From positions 1 through 58,664 of the forward strand of contig CAMNJH010000002.1 of assembly GCA_946541275.1 (NCBI GenBank): 58,664 nucleotides of DNA. The letters are read 5' to 3'. Numbering within the stretch: the stretch's first letter is position 1; each line of letters begins with the position of its first letter. Made by a program: the position numbers and the translations under genes. This document shows positions 17,562 to 27,244 of this stretch, piece after piece. The stretch is from an uncultured Prevotellaceae bacterium (lineage in GTDB: Bacteria; Bacteroidota; Bacteroidia; Bacteroidales; Bacteroidaceae). A model generated the notes under the pieces. It did not search any database. It saw only the letters and a program-made list of their open reading frames with translations, and had not been told where the DNA came from.

Positions 17562-18437
17562 ATGGTGCTACACGAGATAACCCCGCTGGCCGAGCGTGAC
17601 TTCATGTACGTGGCCGACCGCCACAAGAAAGAGTTCACCTACCCCATCCACTGCCACGAAATATTCGAGTTGAACTTTGTGGAGAATGCGGCGGGCTGTC
17701 GCCGCACGGTGGGCGATTCGAGCGAGGAGATAGGGCAGTACGACCTGGTGCTCATCACCAGTCCCGATCTGGAGCACGTGTGGGAACAGCACGAGTGCCA
17801 CAGCGACGACATTCACGAGGTCACCGTGCAGTTCTTCGTGGACTTCAACGACGAGCACAGTATCTACCACACCAATCCCTTCAGCTCCATCTACAAAATG
17901 TTCCTCCGGGCCCGTAAGGGGCTGGCCTTCCCACTGTCGGCCATCATGCAGGTCTATCCGCTCATCACCCGTCTCTCCACCATACAGGAGGGCTTCTATG
18001 CCGTCACTGAGCTGTTCACCATCCTCTACGAGCTGTCCAAGCAGGACGGTGCCCGCGAGCTGGCCTCGTCGGCCTTTGCGAAGGTGAGTGTGGAAAGCGA
18101 CTCGCGGCGTGTGCTGAAGGTGAAGCACTTCATTGAGGAGAACTACCGCGATGAGCTGAGGCTCGGGCAGCTCAGCTCCATGGTAGGCATGACCGATTCC
18201 GCCTTCAGCCGCTTCTTCAAGCAACGCACGGGCAAGAGCCTGAACGAGTATATAGTCGACGTCAGGCTGGGCCATGCCGCCCGTCTGCTGGTGGACACAA
18301 CGCACACCATCTCGGAAATATGCTACGAGACAGGCTTCAACACCGTGTGCAACTTCAACCGCCTGTTCAAAAAGCGAAAGGGCTGCAACCCCACTGACTT
18401 CCGGGGGAAGTACCGGAAGACGAAGATTATCGTTTAA
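17562..18437 (+). CDS. AraC-family transcriptional regulator
   Basis: Helix-turn-helix activator of 291 residues. The N-terminal cupin-like sensor begins PIHCHEIFELNFVENA; the C-terminal double HTH covers about 190-285 (LRLGQLSSMVGMTDSAFSRF and ISEICYETGFNTVCNFNRLFKK, with GCNPTDFR at the end). ATG 17562 is chosen because it starts just ahead of the sensor domain; the upstream frame overlaps YfhO. It lies 34 nt after YfhO and 750 bp upstream of the polysaccharide utilization locus, so it could control that locus; this is inference from position only. Confidence 0.85.
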   Translation: MVLHEITPLAERDFMYVADRHKKEFTYPIHCHEIFELNFVENAAGCRRTVGDSSEEIGQYDLVLITSPDLEHVWEQHECHSDDIHEVTVQFFVDFNDEHSIYHTNPFSSIYKMFLRARKGLAFPLSAIMQVYPLITRLSTIQEGFYAVTELFTILYELSKQDGARELASSAFAKVSVESDSRRVLKVKHFIEENYRDELRLGQLSSMVGMTDSAFSRFFKQRTGKSLNEYIVDVRLGHAARLLVDTTHTISEICYETGFNTVCNFNRLFKKRKGCNPTDFRGKYRKTKIIV

Positions 18438-18465
18438 CGCTTCTCTGCCAACTTAACAATGGCTT

Positions 18466-18940
18466 ATCGCGCGCACGCGTTATAACGCGCGAAAAGAAGT
18501 GCTACAAGTGCTACTGCCGGCTCTAACTGATTGGTATAAAGCCATTTGCGGGTGCATTTTCGCCCGTTGTTCGTGCTACCGGAAGTGCTACCGGCCCAAC
18601 CTCCGCCCGGTTTTTTTCAAATAGTCGGCGCCGCGCGGAAAAAAGTCAACGGGATTTTCTCAAAAGTCGTTGACTTTTTCAAAAAAGTCGGCGCCGTTTT
18701 GAAAAGGTTCGATGAGACATATAGAAAAGTGGTCCTCCGACTTTTCTATATGTCTCATTTTGCACAAAAAGTCAATATTGTGCAGGCAGTTGCGCGGTAG
18801 CAGCAGTAGCATGAAAGGGTGCATTTTCCTATTACCGAATATGCACCCGCAAAGTGTTGGGTTTCAGATGCTTATAAGGACCTGTAGCACTTGTAGCACT
18901 TTTTTTCTAGCTTTTTTTTGTAATGCGCGCCTGCGCGCGA
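18466..18940. repeat. Dispersed palindromic element, copy A
   Basis: Bounded by GTGCTACAAGTGCTAC (18499-18514) and its exact complement (18884-18899). Outside these lie CG-rich tracts (18468-18491 and 18924-18940). Interior in order: GGGTGCA, two CGTGCTACCGG-like blocks, AAAAGTCAACG, GTCGGCGCCG (twice), a perfect 19-bp hairpin (18712-18730 with 18740-18758; arm ATGAGACATATAGAAAAGT), GTAGCA blocks, TGCACCCGC. Short open frames across it differ between copies, so it is treated as non-coding. Same orientation as copy C. Confidence 0.85.
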
Positions 18941-18950
18941 GGGAGCTTTT

Positions 18951-19060
18951 CCAGGTTTTTCTATACTTTCCTAGGTTCTCCTAGGCATTCTTGGGATTTC
19001 CCAGGTATTCCTGGCTATTCCCATGCATTCCTGGGAGTTCCTAGGTTCTTCTGGAATTCA
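18951..19060. repeat. CTAGG-type decamer array 2
   Basis: Eleven consecutive 10-bp units in perfect register, for example CCAGGTTTTT, CTAGGTTCTC, CTAGGCATTC, CCAGGTATTC, CTGGGAGTTC, CTAGGTTCTT; consensus about CYRGGNNTTC. It is related to the array between adk and obg and begins 10 bp after the outer CG tract of repeat copy A. Not coding: the period is not a multiple of three. Confidence 0.85.
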
Positions 19061-19145
19061 GGGAGAGGCTGCTACGGTGCGCATAGCAGTATTTTTTTTT
19101 GCCAAAAGTATATTATTTTGCAAAAAAAGTATAGAGCAGTTCCAA

Positions 19146-19163
19146 TAATTTTGCTTAATTTTG
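19146..19163 (+). promoter_or_regulatory. Tandem -7 boxes of the GH5 mannanase gene
   Basis: TAATTTTG occurs at 19146-19153 and again at 19156-19163, exactly 10 bp apart, 30-40 nt upstream of the ATG at 19193. Either could serve as the -7 element. Confidence 0.55.
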
Positions 19164-19192
19164 CAGCCGAATAACTACAACTAAAAACACTC

Positions 19193-20476
19193 ATGAGTAG
19201 AATTGCTGATTTTTTCATGCTAGCTGTGCTGTGTGCAGTTTCTTTTGCTGGCTGTAAGCAAAAAGCAGAGCAGCCTCAGAACAGTCCTTTCGTAGAACGC
19301 CAAGGCGCCAGCTTCATGCTGGATGGCCAGGAGTATCGCTATGTAGGTACCAATTTCTGGTATGGTGCCATTCTGGGCTCTGAGGGTCAGGGTGGCGACC
19401 GCCAGCGCCTGTGCCGTGAGCTGGACCAGCTGCATGCACTGGGACTGGACAACCTGCGCATCCTGGTGGGTAGCGACGGCGAGCGTGGCGTGACCACCAA
19501 GGTGGAGCCCACTCTGCAAGTCAGTCCCGGCGTGTATAACGATACCATTCTGGCTGGCCTTGACTACCTGTTGCAGGAGATGGGCAAGCGTCAGATGAAG
19601 GCCGTGCTCTACCTGAACAATTCATGGGAGTGGAGCGGCGGCTATGGCTTCTATCTGGAGCAGGCCGGCGCCGGCCATCAGCCCCGCCCCAATGAGGACG
19701 GTTATCAGGCCTTCATGACGGCCATGGCCCAGTACGCCCAGAACGAGAAAGCCCAGGAGCTGTTCTATCAGTATGTGCGTGACATCATCTGCCGTACCAA
19801 CCGCTACACTGGTCAGGCTTATGCGGACGATCCCACCATCATGTCATGGCAGATAGGCAACGAGCCCCGCGCCTTCAGCGAAGAGTCGAAGGAGCCCTTT
19901 GCCAAGTGGCTCAGCAAGGCTTCGGCCCTTATCCGCTCGCTGGACAAGAATCATCTCATCTCCATTGGCAGTGAGGGCATCTGGGGCTGTGAGAACGATA
20001 CCGCCCTGTATGAGCGCGTCTCGGCCGACCCGAACATTGACTACCTGAATGCCCACATCTGGCCCTACAACTGGAACTGGGCCAAGAAGGACTCGCTGCA
20101 GGAGAACATTGAGCGTGCTTGCACCAATTCGGGCGAATACCTGAAGGAACACATACGCATAGCCCACAAGCTGCAGAAGCCGCTGGTGGTCGAGGAGTTT
20201 GGCTATCCGCGCGATGACTTCCGCTACGACGCTGGCTCGCCAACCACGGCCCGCGACAAATACTATGACTACATTTTCAGCATGGCCATGGGTGACAGCA
20301 TCGTGAAAGGCTGCAACTTCTGGGGATGGGGCGGCGAGGCCCGGCCCGTGCACCAGGAGCAGTGGCAGGTGGGCGACCCCTACTGCGGAGACCCCGCCCA
20401 GGAGGCCCAGGGCCTGAACTCGGTGTTCGACTGCGACTCCACCACGCTGGCCATTATCAAGAAGTATAACCACTGA
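19193..20476 (+). CDS. GH5 (subfamily 7-like) mannan endo-1,4-beta-mannosidase lipoprotein
   Basis: Endo-acting enzyme on beta-mannan backbones, probably surface-exposed. 427 residues. The signal peptide ends in lipobox SFAG-C. The start of the fold, FMLDGQEYRYVGTNFWYGA, and YLNNSWEWSGG are typical of GH5_7. The acid/base is E224 in SWQIGNEPRAF and the nucleophile E335 in VVEEFGYPR. First gene of a locus continuing with susC 70 bp downstream. Subfamily assignment comes from motif memory and could be settled by a CAZy-type HMM. It is preceded by repeat copy A and decamer array 2. Confidence 0.88.
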   Translation: MSRIADFFMLAVLCAVSFAGCKQKAEQPQNSPFVERQGASFMLDGQEYRYVGTNFWYGAILGSEGQGGDRQRLCRELDQLHALGLDNLRILVGSDGERGVTTKVEPTLQVSPGVYNDTILAGLDYLLQEMGKRQMKAVLYLNNSWEWSGGYGFYLEQAGAGHQPRPNEDGYQAFMTAMAQYAQNEKAQELFYQYVRDIICRTNRYTGQAYADDPTIMSWQIGNEPRAFSEESKEPFAKWLSKASALIRSLDKNHLISIGSEGIWGCENDTALYERVSADPNIDYLNAHIWPYNWNWAKKDSLQENIERACTNSGEYLKEHIRIAHKLQKPLVVEEFGYPRDDFRYDAGSPTTARDKYYDYIFSMAMGDSIVKGCNFWGWGGEARPVHQEQWQVGDPYCGDPAQEAQGLNSVFDCDSTTLAIIKKYNH

Positions 20477-20545
20477 CCCCCCTTCACCGCCCGCCACAAG
20501 GCGGCCTAAAGGAAAGAACATGATTCAAACAAAATAAGCAACCGT

Positions 20546-23500
20546 ATGAAACAAAACCTCCATTTACTCATGAAAGCGCTGGTGCGGAGCAGGAGCATGG
20601 TCATAGGACTGATGCTGCTGTTACCGCTTTCGCTCATGGCGCAGAACATTGAGGTACAGGGCACGGTGACCGACGCCTCAAACGGCGATGAGATTATCGG
20701 AGCCTCTGTCAAGGTGAAAGGCACGAACAACGGTGCCATCACAGATTTCGATGGACATTTCAAGCTGTCGGCCAAGGTAGGCGAAACACTTGAAGTGTCC
20801 TATGTGGGTTACAAGACCCAGCAGGTGAGAGTACCCCAGTCGGGCCTGCTGAGCATCAAGCTGGGTGAGGATGTGAACCTGCTGGACCAGGTGGTCGTGG
20901 TGGGTTATGGTGTGATGAAGCGCTCGGACCTGACAGGCGCTGTCAGCAGCATCGACGAGAAAGCTATCAAGCAGGGTGTGAACACCAACATTGAGCAGGC
21001 CATGCAGGGCCGCATTGCCGGTGTGCAGGTCACCCAGAACTCTGGTGCCCCTGGCGGCGGCATCAGCGTGCAGATTCGTGGTATCAACTCGCTGAATGGC
21101 AACGAACCCCTCTATGTCATCGACGGTATTGCCGTGAGCGGACAGACCGACGGCAACAGCAGCGCACTGAGCTCGCTGAACCCCAGCGACATCGTGTCAC
21201 TGGAAGTGCTGAAGGATGCCTCGGCAACGGCTATCTATGGTAGCCGGGCCTCGAACGGCGTGGTCCTCATCACCACCAAGCGCGGACAGAACGGCAAGCC
21301 CAAGCTGAGCTATGAAGGCTACGTGGGCTGGCAGCAGCTGCCCTCACAGCTGGATGTGATGAACCTGGAGCAGTATGCTGACTACCACTCCGTCCGTGCC
21401 AAGCTGATGGGATGGGGCGAGAGCTATGAATACCGCGACCCCAGCCTGTTCACTGAAGGCACCAACTGGCAGGATGTGCTGTTCCGCACCGCCTTCATGC
21501 ACAATCATCAGGTGGGCATCAACGGCGGCACGGAGGATATGCACTACGCCATCTCGGCAGGCTATCTGAACCAGGATGGTATTGCCATCGGCTCGGAGTT
21601 CAACCGCGTGTCCACACGTGTCAATTTTGACACCAACATCAATCCCTGGCTGCAGGTGGGCGTGAACGGCTACTATGCCAATACCGACCGCACCACCACC
21701 TTCGACGACAACAACGCCATACAGACGGCACTGAACCAGTATCCCGACGTGGCTCCCTACAACCCCGACGGAACGATAGGCTTTGGCGAGACACACGACT
21801 TCCAGTACCAGTCGAACCCCCTCTTTGAAGCCACTATGAGGGACAATTGGCAGAAGAACAACCAACTGGACTACAACTTCTTTGCCAACATCACCCCCGT
21901 GAAAGGCCTCAACCTCCGCGTGGAGTACGGCGGCAGCCGCTCGTGGGGACAAAGCCTCTACTTCGTGCCTGACTATAGCTACGGCAACGTGGTGGTGGAA
22001 TCGGAACTGAGGAAGACCGAATCAAGAAACACCTACGAATCGTTCAAGCAGTACGCCACCTACGATTTTGACCCGCTGAAGGGACACCACCTGCAGCTCA
22101 TGGCCGGACACGAGAGCCAGGAGGGCTTCTGGGGTAACATCAGTGCTGGCCGCAACGGCTATATCAGCAGCGCCGTGAAGAGCCTGGCCGTGGGCGACGC
22201 CGCTACCAGCAGCAATGGCGAACAGGGCGCTGAATGGGCCATTGAGTCCTACTACGGACGTCTGAACTATAACCTGCTGGACCGCTATCTGCTCACCGCC
22301 ACTTTGCGTGCCGACGGCTCGTCGAACTTCGACAAGGGCTCTAAGTGGGGATACTTCCCCTCGGCTGCACTGGCCTGGCGCATCAGTCAGGAAAAATTCA
22401 TGCAGAACGTGGAGTGGATTAACAACATGAAGCTGCGACTGGGCTGGGGACACGTGGGTAACCAGTCAACGCCCGGATATGCCTACGGTGTGGCCATGGC
22501 CAATGTAGCCACCGCCTGGGGCACGGGCTACTATCCGCAGAACATGCCTAACAAGAGCCTGAAGTGGGAAACCACCAATGCCTGGAACGCCGGTATCGAC
22601 ATGAACTTCCTCAAGGGTCGCATCGAATTCATTGTCGATGCTTATCTGAAGAAGACCGACAACCTGCTGCTGGAGGCCGCACTGCCCATGTATCTGGTTC
22701 CGTCGGAGAGCTGGAACGGCATGTCGCCACAGTGGGAAAACACGGGTTCCATACAGAACAAGGGCATTGAGTTTACCCTGAACACGGTGAACATCAAGAA
22801 GAAGGACCTGGAGTGGCGCACGGGCATCACCCTCAGCCTGAACCGCAACAAGGTGACCAAGCTGAACAGTGAGAGCGCCATGTTGCCTGGCAACATCGGC
22901 AGTACTGGCACTTACACCATGTCGAAGGAAGGTGGCCCCGTGGGCCGTTTTTACGGCTATAACGTTATCGGAATGTTCTCATGCGAGGATGACTTCTACC
23001 AGAAAAACCAGCTGGGCGAGTTCCTGTTGGACCAGAACGGTAACCGCATTCCCGTGGCACGTCCGGCTGATGGCGAAGGCAATATGTACGAGATTTCACC
23101 CAGCAGCATTTGGGTAGGCGACTATATCTACGAAGATGTGAACGGCGACGGCGTCATTGACGAGCACGACCGCAAGTACATTGGCGACCCCAATCCCGAC
23201 TTTACCTTCGGCATCAACAATGTTATCACCTGGAAGGACTTTGAGCTGAGCTTCTTCTTCAACGGCAGCGTTGGCAACGACGTCTATAACTTCGTGCGCG
23301 AACATCACACTGACCCTATGGGTTGGGGCAACAAAATGGCCGATGTGGCTGACTATGCCCGCGTGGAGATGCGCGACCCCAATGGCTCGATTACCGACCT
23401 GTCGAACGTCTATCTGGCTAATCCCCGCACTGTCAAGGTGCAGCGCATTACCGGCAACGGACAGAACATGAACGACAACAACCGCGTCAGCTCGCGCTTC

Positions 23501-23755
23501 GTGGAGGACGGCTCCTACATCCGGCTGAAGACCCTCTCGCTGGCCTGGAATCTGCCCAAGGCATGGCTCAAGCCCCTGAAGCTCGACTGGGTACAGGTGT
23601 ACGGAAACGTGCAGAACCTCTTCACCATCACCAGTTATAAGGGCTTCGACCCCGAACTGGGTAGCATCAGCCAGAATGTGAAGCTGCAAGGCCTGGACAA
23701 CTATCGTTATCCCTCGCAGCGCATCTTTAACTTTGGTCTCAAAGTAAGTCTATAA
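20546..23755 (+). CDS. SusC/RagA family TonB-linked outer-membrane transporter
   Basis: Imports oligosaccharides across the outer membrane with its SusD partner. 1069 residues: signal peptide ending LSLMAQ (about 32), carboxypeptidase-regulatory-like domain 35-115 (GTVTDASNGDEIIGASVKVK, DFDGHFKL), plug with VVVVGYGVMKRSDLTGAVSS, GRIAGVQVTQNSGAPGG and the SusC signature IRGINSLNGNEPLYVIDG, then a 22-strand-type barrel ending FNFGLKVSL. No N-terminal anti-sigma interaction domain, so regulation is not by an ECF system. susD follows 13 bp later. Confidence 0.97.
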   Translation: MKQNLHLLMKALVRSRSMVIGLMLLLPLSLMAQNIEVQGTVTDASNGDEIIGASVKVKGTNNGAITDFDGHFKLSAKVGETLEVSYVGYKTQQVRVPQSGLLSIKLGEDVNLLDQVVVVGYGVMKRSDLTGAVSSIDEKAIKQGVNTNIEQAMQGRIAGVQVTQNSGAPGGGISVQIRGINSLNGNEPLYVIDGIAVSGQTDGNSSALSSLNPSDIVSLEVLKDASATAIYGSRASNGVVLITTKRGQNGKPKLSYEGYVGWQQLPSQLDVMNLEQYADYHSVRAKLMGWGESYEYRDPSLFTEGTNWQDVLFRTAFMHNHQVGINGGTEDMHYAISAGYLNQDGIAIGSEFNRVSTRVNFDTNINPWLQVGVNGYYANTDRTTTFDDNNAIQTALNQYPDVAPYNPDGTIGFGETHDFQYQSNPLFEATMRDNWQKNNQLDYNFFANITPVKGLNLRVEYGGSRSWGQSLYFVPDYSYGNVVVESELRKTESRNTYESFKQYATYDFDPLKGHHLQLMAGHESQEGFWGNISAGRNGYISSAVKSLAVGDAATSSNGEQGAEWAIESYYGRLNYNLLDRYLLTATLRADGSSNFDKGSKWGYFPSAALAWRISQEKFMQNVEWINNMKLRLGWGHVGNQSTPGYAYGVAMANVATAWGTGYYPQNMPNKSLKWETTNAWNAGIDMNFLKGRIEFIVDAYLKKTDNLLLEAALPMYLVPSESWNGMSPQWENTGSIQNKGIEFTLNTVNIKKKDLEWRTGITLSLNRNKVTKLNSESAMLPGNIGSTGTYTMSKEGGPVGRFYGYNVIGMFSCEDDFYQKNQLGEFLLDQNGNRIPVARPADGEGNMYEISPSSIWVGDYIYEDVNGDGVIDEHDRKYIGDPNPDFTFGINNVITWKDFELSFFFNGSVGNDVYNFVREHHTDPMGWGNKMADVADYARVEMRDPNGSITDLSNVYLANPRTVKVQRITGNGQNMNDNNRVSSRFVEDGSYIRLKTLSLAWNLPKAWLKPLKLDWVQVYGNVQNLFTITSYKGFDPELGSISQNVKLQGLDNYRYPSQRIFNFGLKVSL

Positions 23756-23768
23756 TATAATAAGGTAT

Positions 23769-25574
23769 ATGAATAAGAACAAGATATTCCAGATACTGGC
23801 CCTGGGCACACTGGCCCTGGGCACGACGGGCTGCAGCGAAGACTTCCTCGACCGTCCGCCCCTCAACCAGTACACGGCTGAGACTTTCTATTCGTCGGAC
23901 GATGCCGTCATCAAGGCCACCGAGCCTCTCTACAACAAGGCTTGGTCATACTATAACAACAACGCCATCATCGGCATGGGGTCGCTGCGCGCCAACGATT
24001 CGTTCAACCCCTATCAGAACGCTGAGATGGCACTCTTCCAGACCACGGGCTTGACAGAGGACGTCAGCCACGCCTGGGGAGCCATGTACACTGTGGTCAC
24101 CTTCTCCAATGCCATCCTGAACAACATTCCCCGCTACTGCTATCCTGAAGTGAGCGAGGAAGTAAAGAATCAGGCGCTGGGCGAGGCTCACCTGATGCGC
24201 GGCGTGGCCTACTTCTACCTGCTGCGCGGATGGGGTGAGGTGGTGCTCTTCGAGGACAACGACCAGGCTGCCGCCAGTCCCATCATGCCTCTCTCGACGG
24301 AAGAGAGCGTGCTGGAGTTCATCATCCGTGACTTCGAGGCTGCTGCCAAGCTGCTGCCTGCCGTGGGCAAGAACAACCATCCGTCGCTCTATGCTGCCAA
24401 GGCCCTGCTGGCCAAGGCCCTGCTGGCCCAGAGTGGCTGGAACAAGGCCACCCGCGACGAGGCTACGCTGCAGCGTGTGGTGAAGCTTTGCGATGAGGTC
24501 ATCCAGAGCGGAACCTATGAGCTGCTGGACGACTACGAGAACCTCTTCCGCCCACAGTTTAATGACAACAGCGAGACCATCCTGGCCATGCGCTGGGCCG
24601 ACCCACTCGTAGGAGGCTGGGGCACCGTGAACGCTCTGGTGCCTACGCTCAGCTTCTCGGAGGTGACCGACGTGGCTGCATGGGGTGGTAACCTCTCGCC
24701 CACGGTCGACATGCTTGACTACTACAATGAGGAGCCTGCCGATTCGTTCCGCCTGCGTGCAACGTTCTTCTCGCAGGGCCGCTACTACAGCTACATCCGC
24801 TCAGAAGAGGGTGGCTACACCTACAAGAAGAAATGGATGCAGAACAAGAAGGGCGTAGTGGGCACCACTGCCGACTGCGACGGCCATTTGAAAGGACAGG
24901 CTTCGCCGCTGAACACCTACATCATGCGCTATGCCGACGTGTTCCTCATTAAAGCTGAAGCCTTGCTGGGCAATCAGCAGCAGACCGACAATCCCGAGGC
25001 CCTGGCCGCCTTTAACGCCCTGCGCCTGCGCGCCAAGCTGCCCCCTCGCACCAAGCCCATCACTTTTGAGGACCTGATCCGCGAGCGCCGTATTGAGTTC
25101 TGCATGGAGTACACTAACTGGTATGACTTCGTCACCTGGTATCGGTGGAAGCCCGACTATATGCTGAACTTCTTCAACAACAAGCAGCATCGCGCCTTCA
25201 TCATCAATGAAAACGACATCATTCTGAAGGACGACAAGACCTTTGCCTACACTGGGTTCCCCGTGGGTACATGGTATAATTCAGTATGGGACTACGACCT
25301 AGATGGCGATGGTGCCGGTGATGAGGTGCGCTACTGGAGCGACGGACTGCGCGACACCAATGGCAAGATAATCACCGTCAACGGCGTGCCGCAGGACTTG
25401 GAGCATGGCTACAAGTACAATCTTGACTCACTCATCCGTGCCAAGGAGCCCGATGGCGCTGTACGCGTCACTCTGAGCGAGCGCAACATCTTCATGCCTT
25501 ATCCTGAGAGCGACGTCCTGCAGAACCCCAACTTCCGCCAGGATCCTATCAACTACAAATTTGATGAACAATAA
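23769..25574 (+). CDS. SusD/RagB family glycan-binding lipoprotein
   Basis: Surface lid of the SusC transporter. 601 residues. Lipobox LGTTG-C22 followed by SEDFLDRPP, the standard SusD N-terminus. TPR-like helices include EAHLMRGVAYFYLLRGWGEVVLF; the C-terminal half has MRYADVFLIKAEALLG and LIRERRIEFCMEYTNWYDFVTW, both hallmark segments. Its last codons overlap the upstream ORF extension of the next gene; the likely start of that gene is 13 bp after the stop. Pairs with the upstream SusC. Confidence 0.96.
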   Translation: MNKNKIFQILALGTLALGTTGCSEDFLDRPPLNQYTAETFYSSDDAVIKATEPLYNKAWSYYNNNAIIGMGSLRANDSFNPYQNAEMALFQTTGLTEDVSHAWGAMYTVVTFSNAILNNIPRYCYPEVSEEVKNQALGEAHLMRGVAYFYLLRGWGEVVLFEDNDQAAASPIMPLSTEESVLEFIIRDFEAAAKLLPAVGKNNHPSLYAAKALLAKALLAQSGWNKATRDEATLQRVVKLCDEVIQSGTYELLDDYENLFRPQFNDNSETILAMRWADPLVGGWGTVNALVPTLSFSEVTDVAAWGGNLSPTVDMLDYYNEEPADSFRLRATFFSQGRYYSYIRSEEGGYTYKKKWMQNKKGVVGTTADCDGHLKGQASPLNTYIMRYADVFLIKAEALLGNQQQTDNPEALAAFNALRLRAKLPPRTKPITFEDLIRERRIEFCMEYTNWYDFVTWYRWKPDYMLNFFNNKQHRAFIINENDIILKDDKTFAYTGFPVGTWYNSVWDYDLDGDGAGDEVRYWSDGLRDTNGKIITVNGVPQDLEHGYKYNLDSLIRAKEPDGAVRVTLSERNIFMPYPESDVLQNPNFRQDPINYKFDEQ

Positions 25575-25587
25575 GAAAGGAATAGCT

Positions 25588-27216
25588 ATGAAACAGACAA
25601 TTAAATATGTGTCAGCCTTCGTGCTCCTGCTCTGCTGCCTGAACACCTTCATGGCCTGCAGCGATGATGACAATGCGGGTGCGCCTGAAATTACGGGCGT
25701 GCGCATTACCAATCCCGCCTTTGCCGACAGCCTGTTCACCTCGTCGGCTCCTGACTCGCTGATTGTCATCGTGGGCCGCAATCTGGGAAACGCCCAGCGC
25801 GTGTACATCAATGACCAGCAGGTGTGGTTCAATTCCGTGTTCAACACTGACCACAGCATCATCGTAAAGATTCCTTCTGAGGACGACGGCTTTGAGCTGA
25901 CTGCTTTCAACAGCGAGCTGAAGGATGAGATCCGGGTGGAGACCAAGTACGGCGTGGCTACCTACGCCTTCAAGATCAAGGCTCCCGGCCCGTCCATCTC
26001 GCGCCTGCAAGCCAGCTATCCCCGTGTGCAGGGCAATATTATCAATATCTATGGCCTGAACCTGGTGGACATAGAGAAAGCCTATATCACCGACATACCT
26101 GCTGCCCAGCTGGACAGTACCGTCTGGAAGGAGATAGGCGGCACCCATGTGGATGTGGGAAGCATTGAAACCGTGGTGATGGATCACCACCTGAACACCA
26201 CTACCAACCGCTATGAGACCACCTCGCAGCTGCGCTTCACCATGCCTAATGTGACCTTTGGTGAGGGTGCCCTGGTGCTGGAGTGTGCTGGTGGTATCAC
26301 TTACATTCCCTTCAGCGTGCTGCCTGGCATGCCTGCCATCTTCAGTGTGTCGAGCGATATGCCGCAGATTGACGAGAAGGTGGTCATCACCGGCCGTGAC
26401 TTTGTGCAGGTGGAGAGTGTCAGCTATGGCGACGTCATCGTTACTGCCGAGGACCTGACCGTTTCGGAGTCGGAAGACAGCATCACCTTCAACTTCCCGA
26501 AGAAGCCCTCGCAGGGCAGCGCCACCACCATCAGTGTCACCACGCCTGGTGGCACCGTCTCGGCTCCGCGCTTCTATGACTATACCACAATCCTGACCAC
26601 CTTCGACGGCGATGCCGCTGACAATGGCTGGGGCCCGAACGCAGAGTTTGAAGACGACGATACCGAGGACGGCCAGTATGCCCGCATCTACGTGCAGGAG
26701 GAAGGCCAGCAGTGGTGGGGCACCATGGTGTTCTTCCGCAAGGACTGGGATGGAAACGTGTTCCCCCTGCCCGGCTTCGACGTCATTCCCGCCACGGCTT
26801 CCACTGACGATGTCTACCTCGCCGCTGAGGTCTACAGCAAGTCCGATTATAACAATGGCTCGTTCTGGGGCTATCTGCGCTATTGGCTGCCCAGCGTGGC
26901 AGAATCAGGCGCTGACCCCATCGCAGATGTGAACCAGTATGACAACGGCTTTGAGTGGGAGGACTACGATGCAGGCATTGGCAAGTTTGATCGCCCCGTG
27001 CTTTCCGACATCAATGGCAATGCTCCCACAGGCCGCTGGTATCGCCATGTGCTTCCTCTGAGCGTCTTTGGCAAGTACACTGGCAAGACCTATCAGGATG
27101 TGGTCAACGATGGTATTCAGCAGTTCCGCATCCAGAGCATCAACCAGAGTACGTCGCGTGGTAAGATTGATGTACGTATGGACAACGTGCGCATCATCTA
27201 CATTCCCAAGCAGTAA
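25588..27216 (+). CDS. Surface glycan-binding lipoprotein with IPT/TIG domains (SGBP-B-like)
   Basis: Binds the target polysaccharide at the cell surface. 542 residues from ATG 25588, preferred over 25564 because an AAGAAAGGA ribosome-binding-like stretch precedes it and the signal peptide begins there. Lipobox FMA-C24 then SDDD. Two or three IPT/TIG Ig-like repeats fill 30-340 (IVGRNLGNAQRVYIN, INIYGLNLVDIEKAYI, VVITGRDFVQVESVSYG). The C-terminal 200 residues (FDGDAADNGWGPNAEF to VRMDNVRIIYI) resemble the glycan-binding domain of SGBP-B proteins. Directly after susD. Confidence 0.85.
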   Translation: MKQTIKYVSAFVLLLCCLNTFMACSDDDNAGAPEITGVRITNPAFADSLFTSSAPDSLIVIVGRNLGNAQRVYINDQQVWFNSVFNTDHSIIVKIPSEDDGFELTAFNSELKDEIRVETKYGVATYAFKIKAPGPSISRLQASYPRVQGNIINIYGLNLVDIEKAYITDIPAAQLDSTVWKEIGGTHVDVGSIETVVMDHHLNTTTNRYETTSQLRFTMPNVTFGEGALVLECAGGITYIPFSVLPGMPAIFSVSSDMPQIDEKVVITGRDFVQVESVSYGDVIVTAEDLTVSESEDSITFNFPKKPSQGSATTISVTTPGGTVSAPRFYDYTTILTTFDGDAADNGWGPNAEFEDDDTEDGQYARIYVQEEGQQWWGTMVFFRKDWDGNVFPLPGFDVIPATASTDDVYLAAEVYSKSDYNNGSFWGYLRYWLPSVAESGADPIADVNQYDNGFEWEDYDAGIGKFDRPVLSDINGNAPTGRWYRHVLPLSVFGKYTGKTYQDVVNDGIQQFRIQSINQSTSRGKIDVRMDNVRIIYIPKQ

Positions 27217-27244
27217 CATTGAACATTTAAAGAGTTAGAAGATT

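Noticed and set aside
15218..17638. An 806-codon open frame on the minus strand
   Set aside because: It lies antisense to YfhO, which has clear family motifs, signal and promoter. The antisense peptide is rich in His/Gln/Gly, as expected from mirrored codon bias, and matches no family.
18546..18800. Short open frames inside repeat copies A and C (for example ones reading DETYRKVVLRLFYMSH and NETYRKVAFDFSIC)
   Set aside because: They arise from the conserved hairpin sequence read in a frame and differ in length and ends between copies; no start signals.
18466..18940. Palindromic elements considered as integron attC sites, retrons or group II introns
   Set aside because: No integrase of the integron type, reverse transcriptase or intron domain V was seen near any copy, and the three copies are scattered singly.
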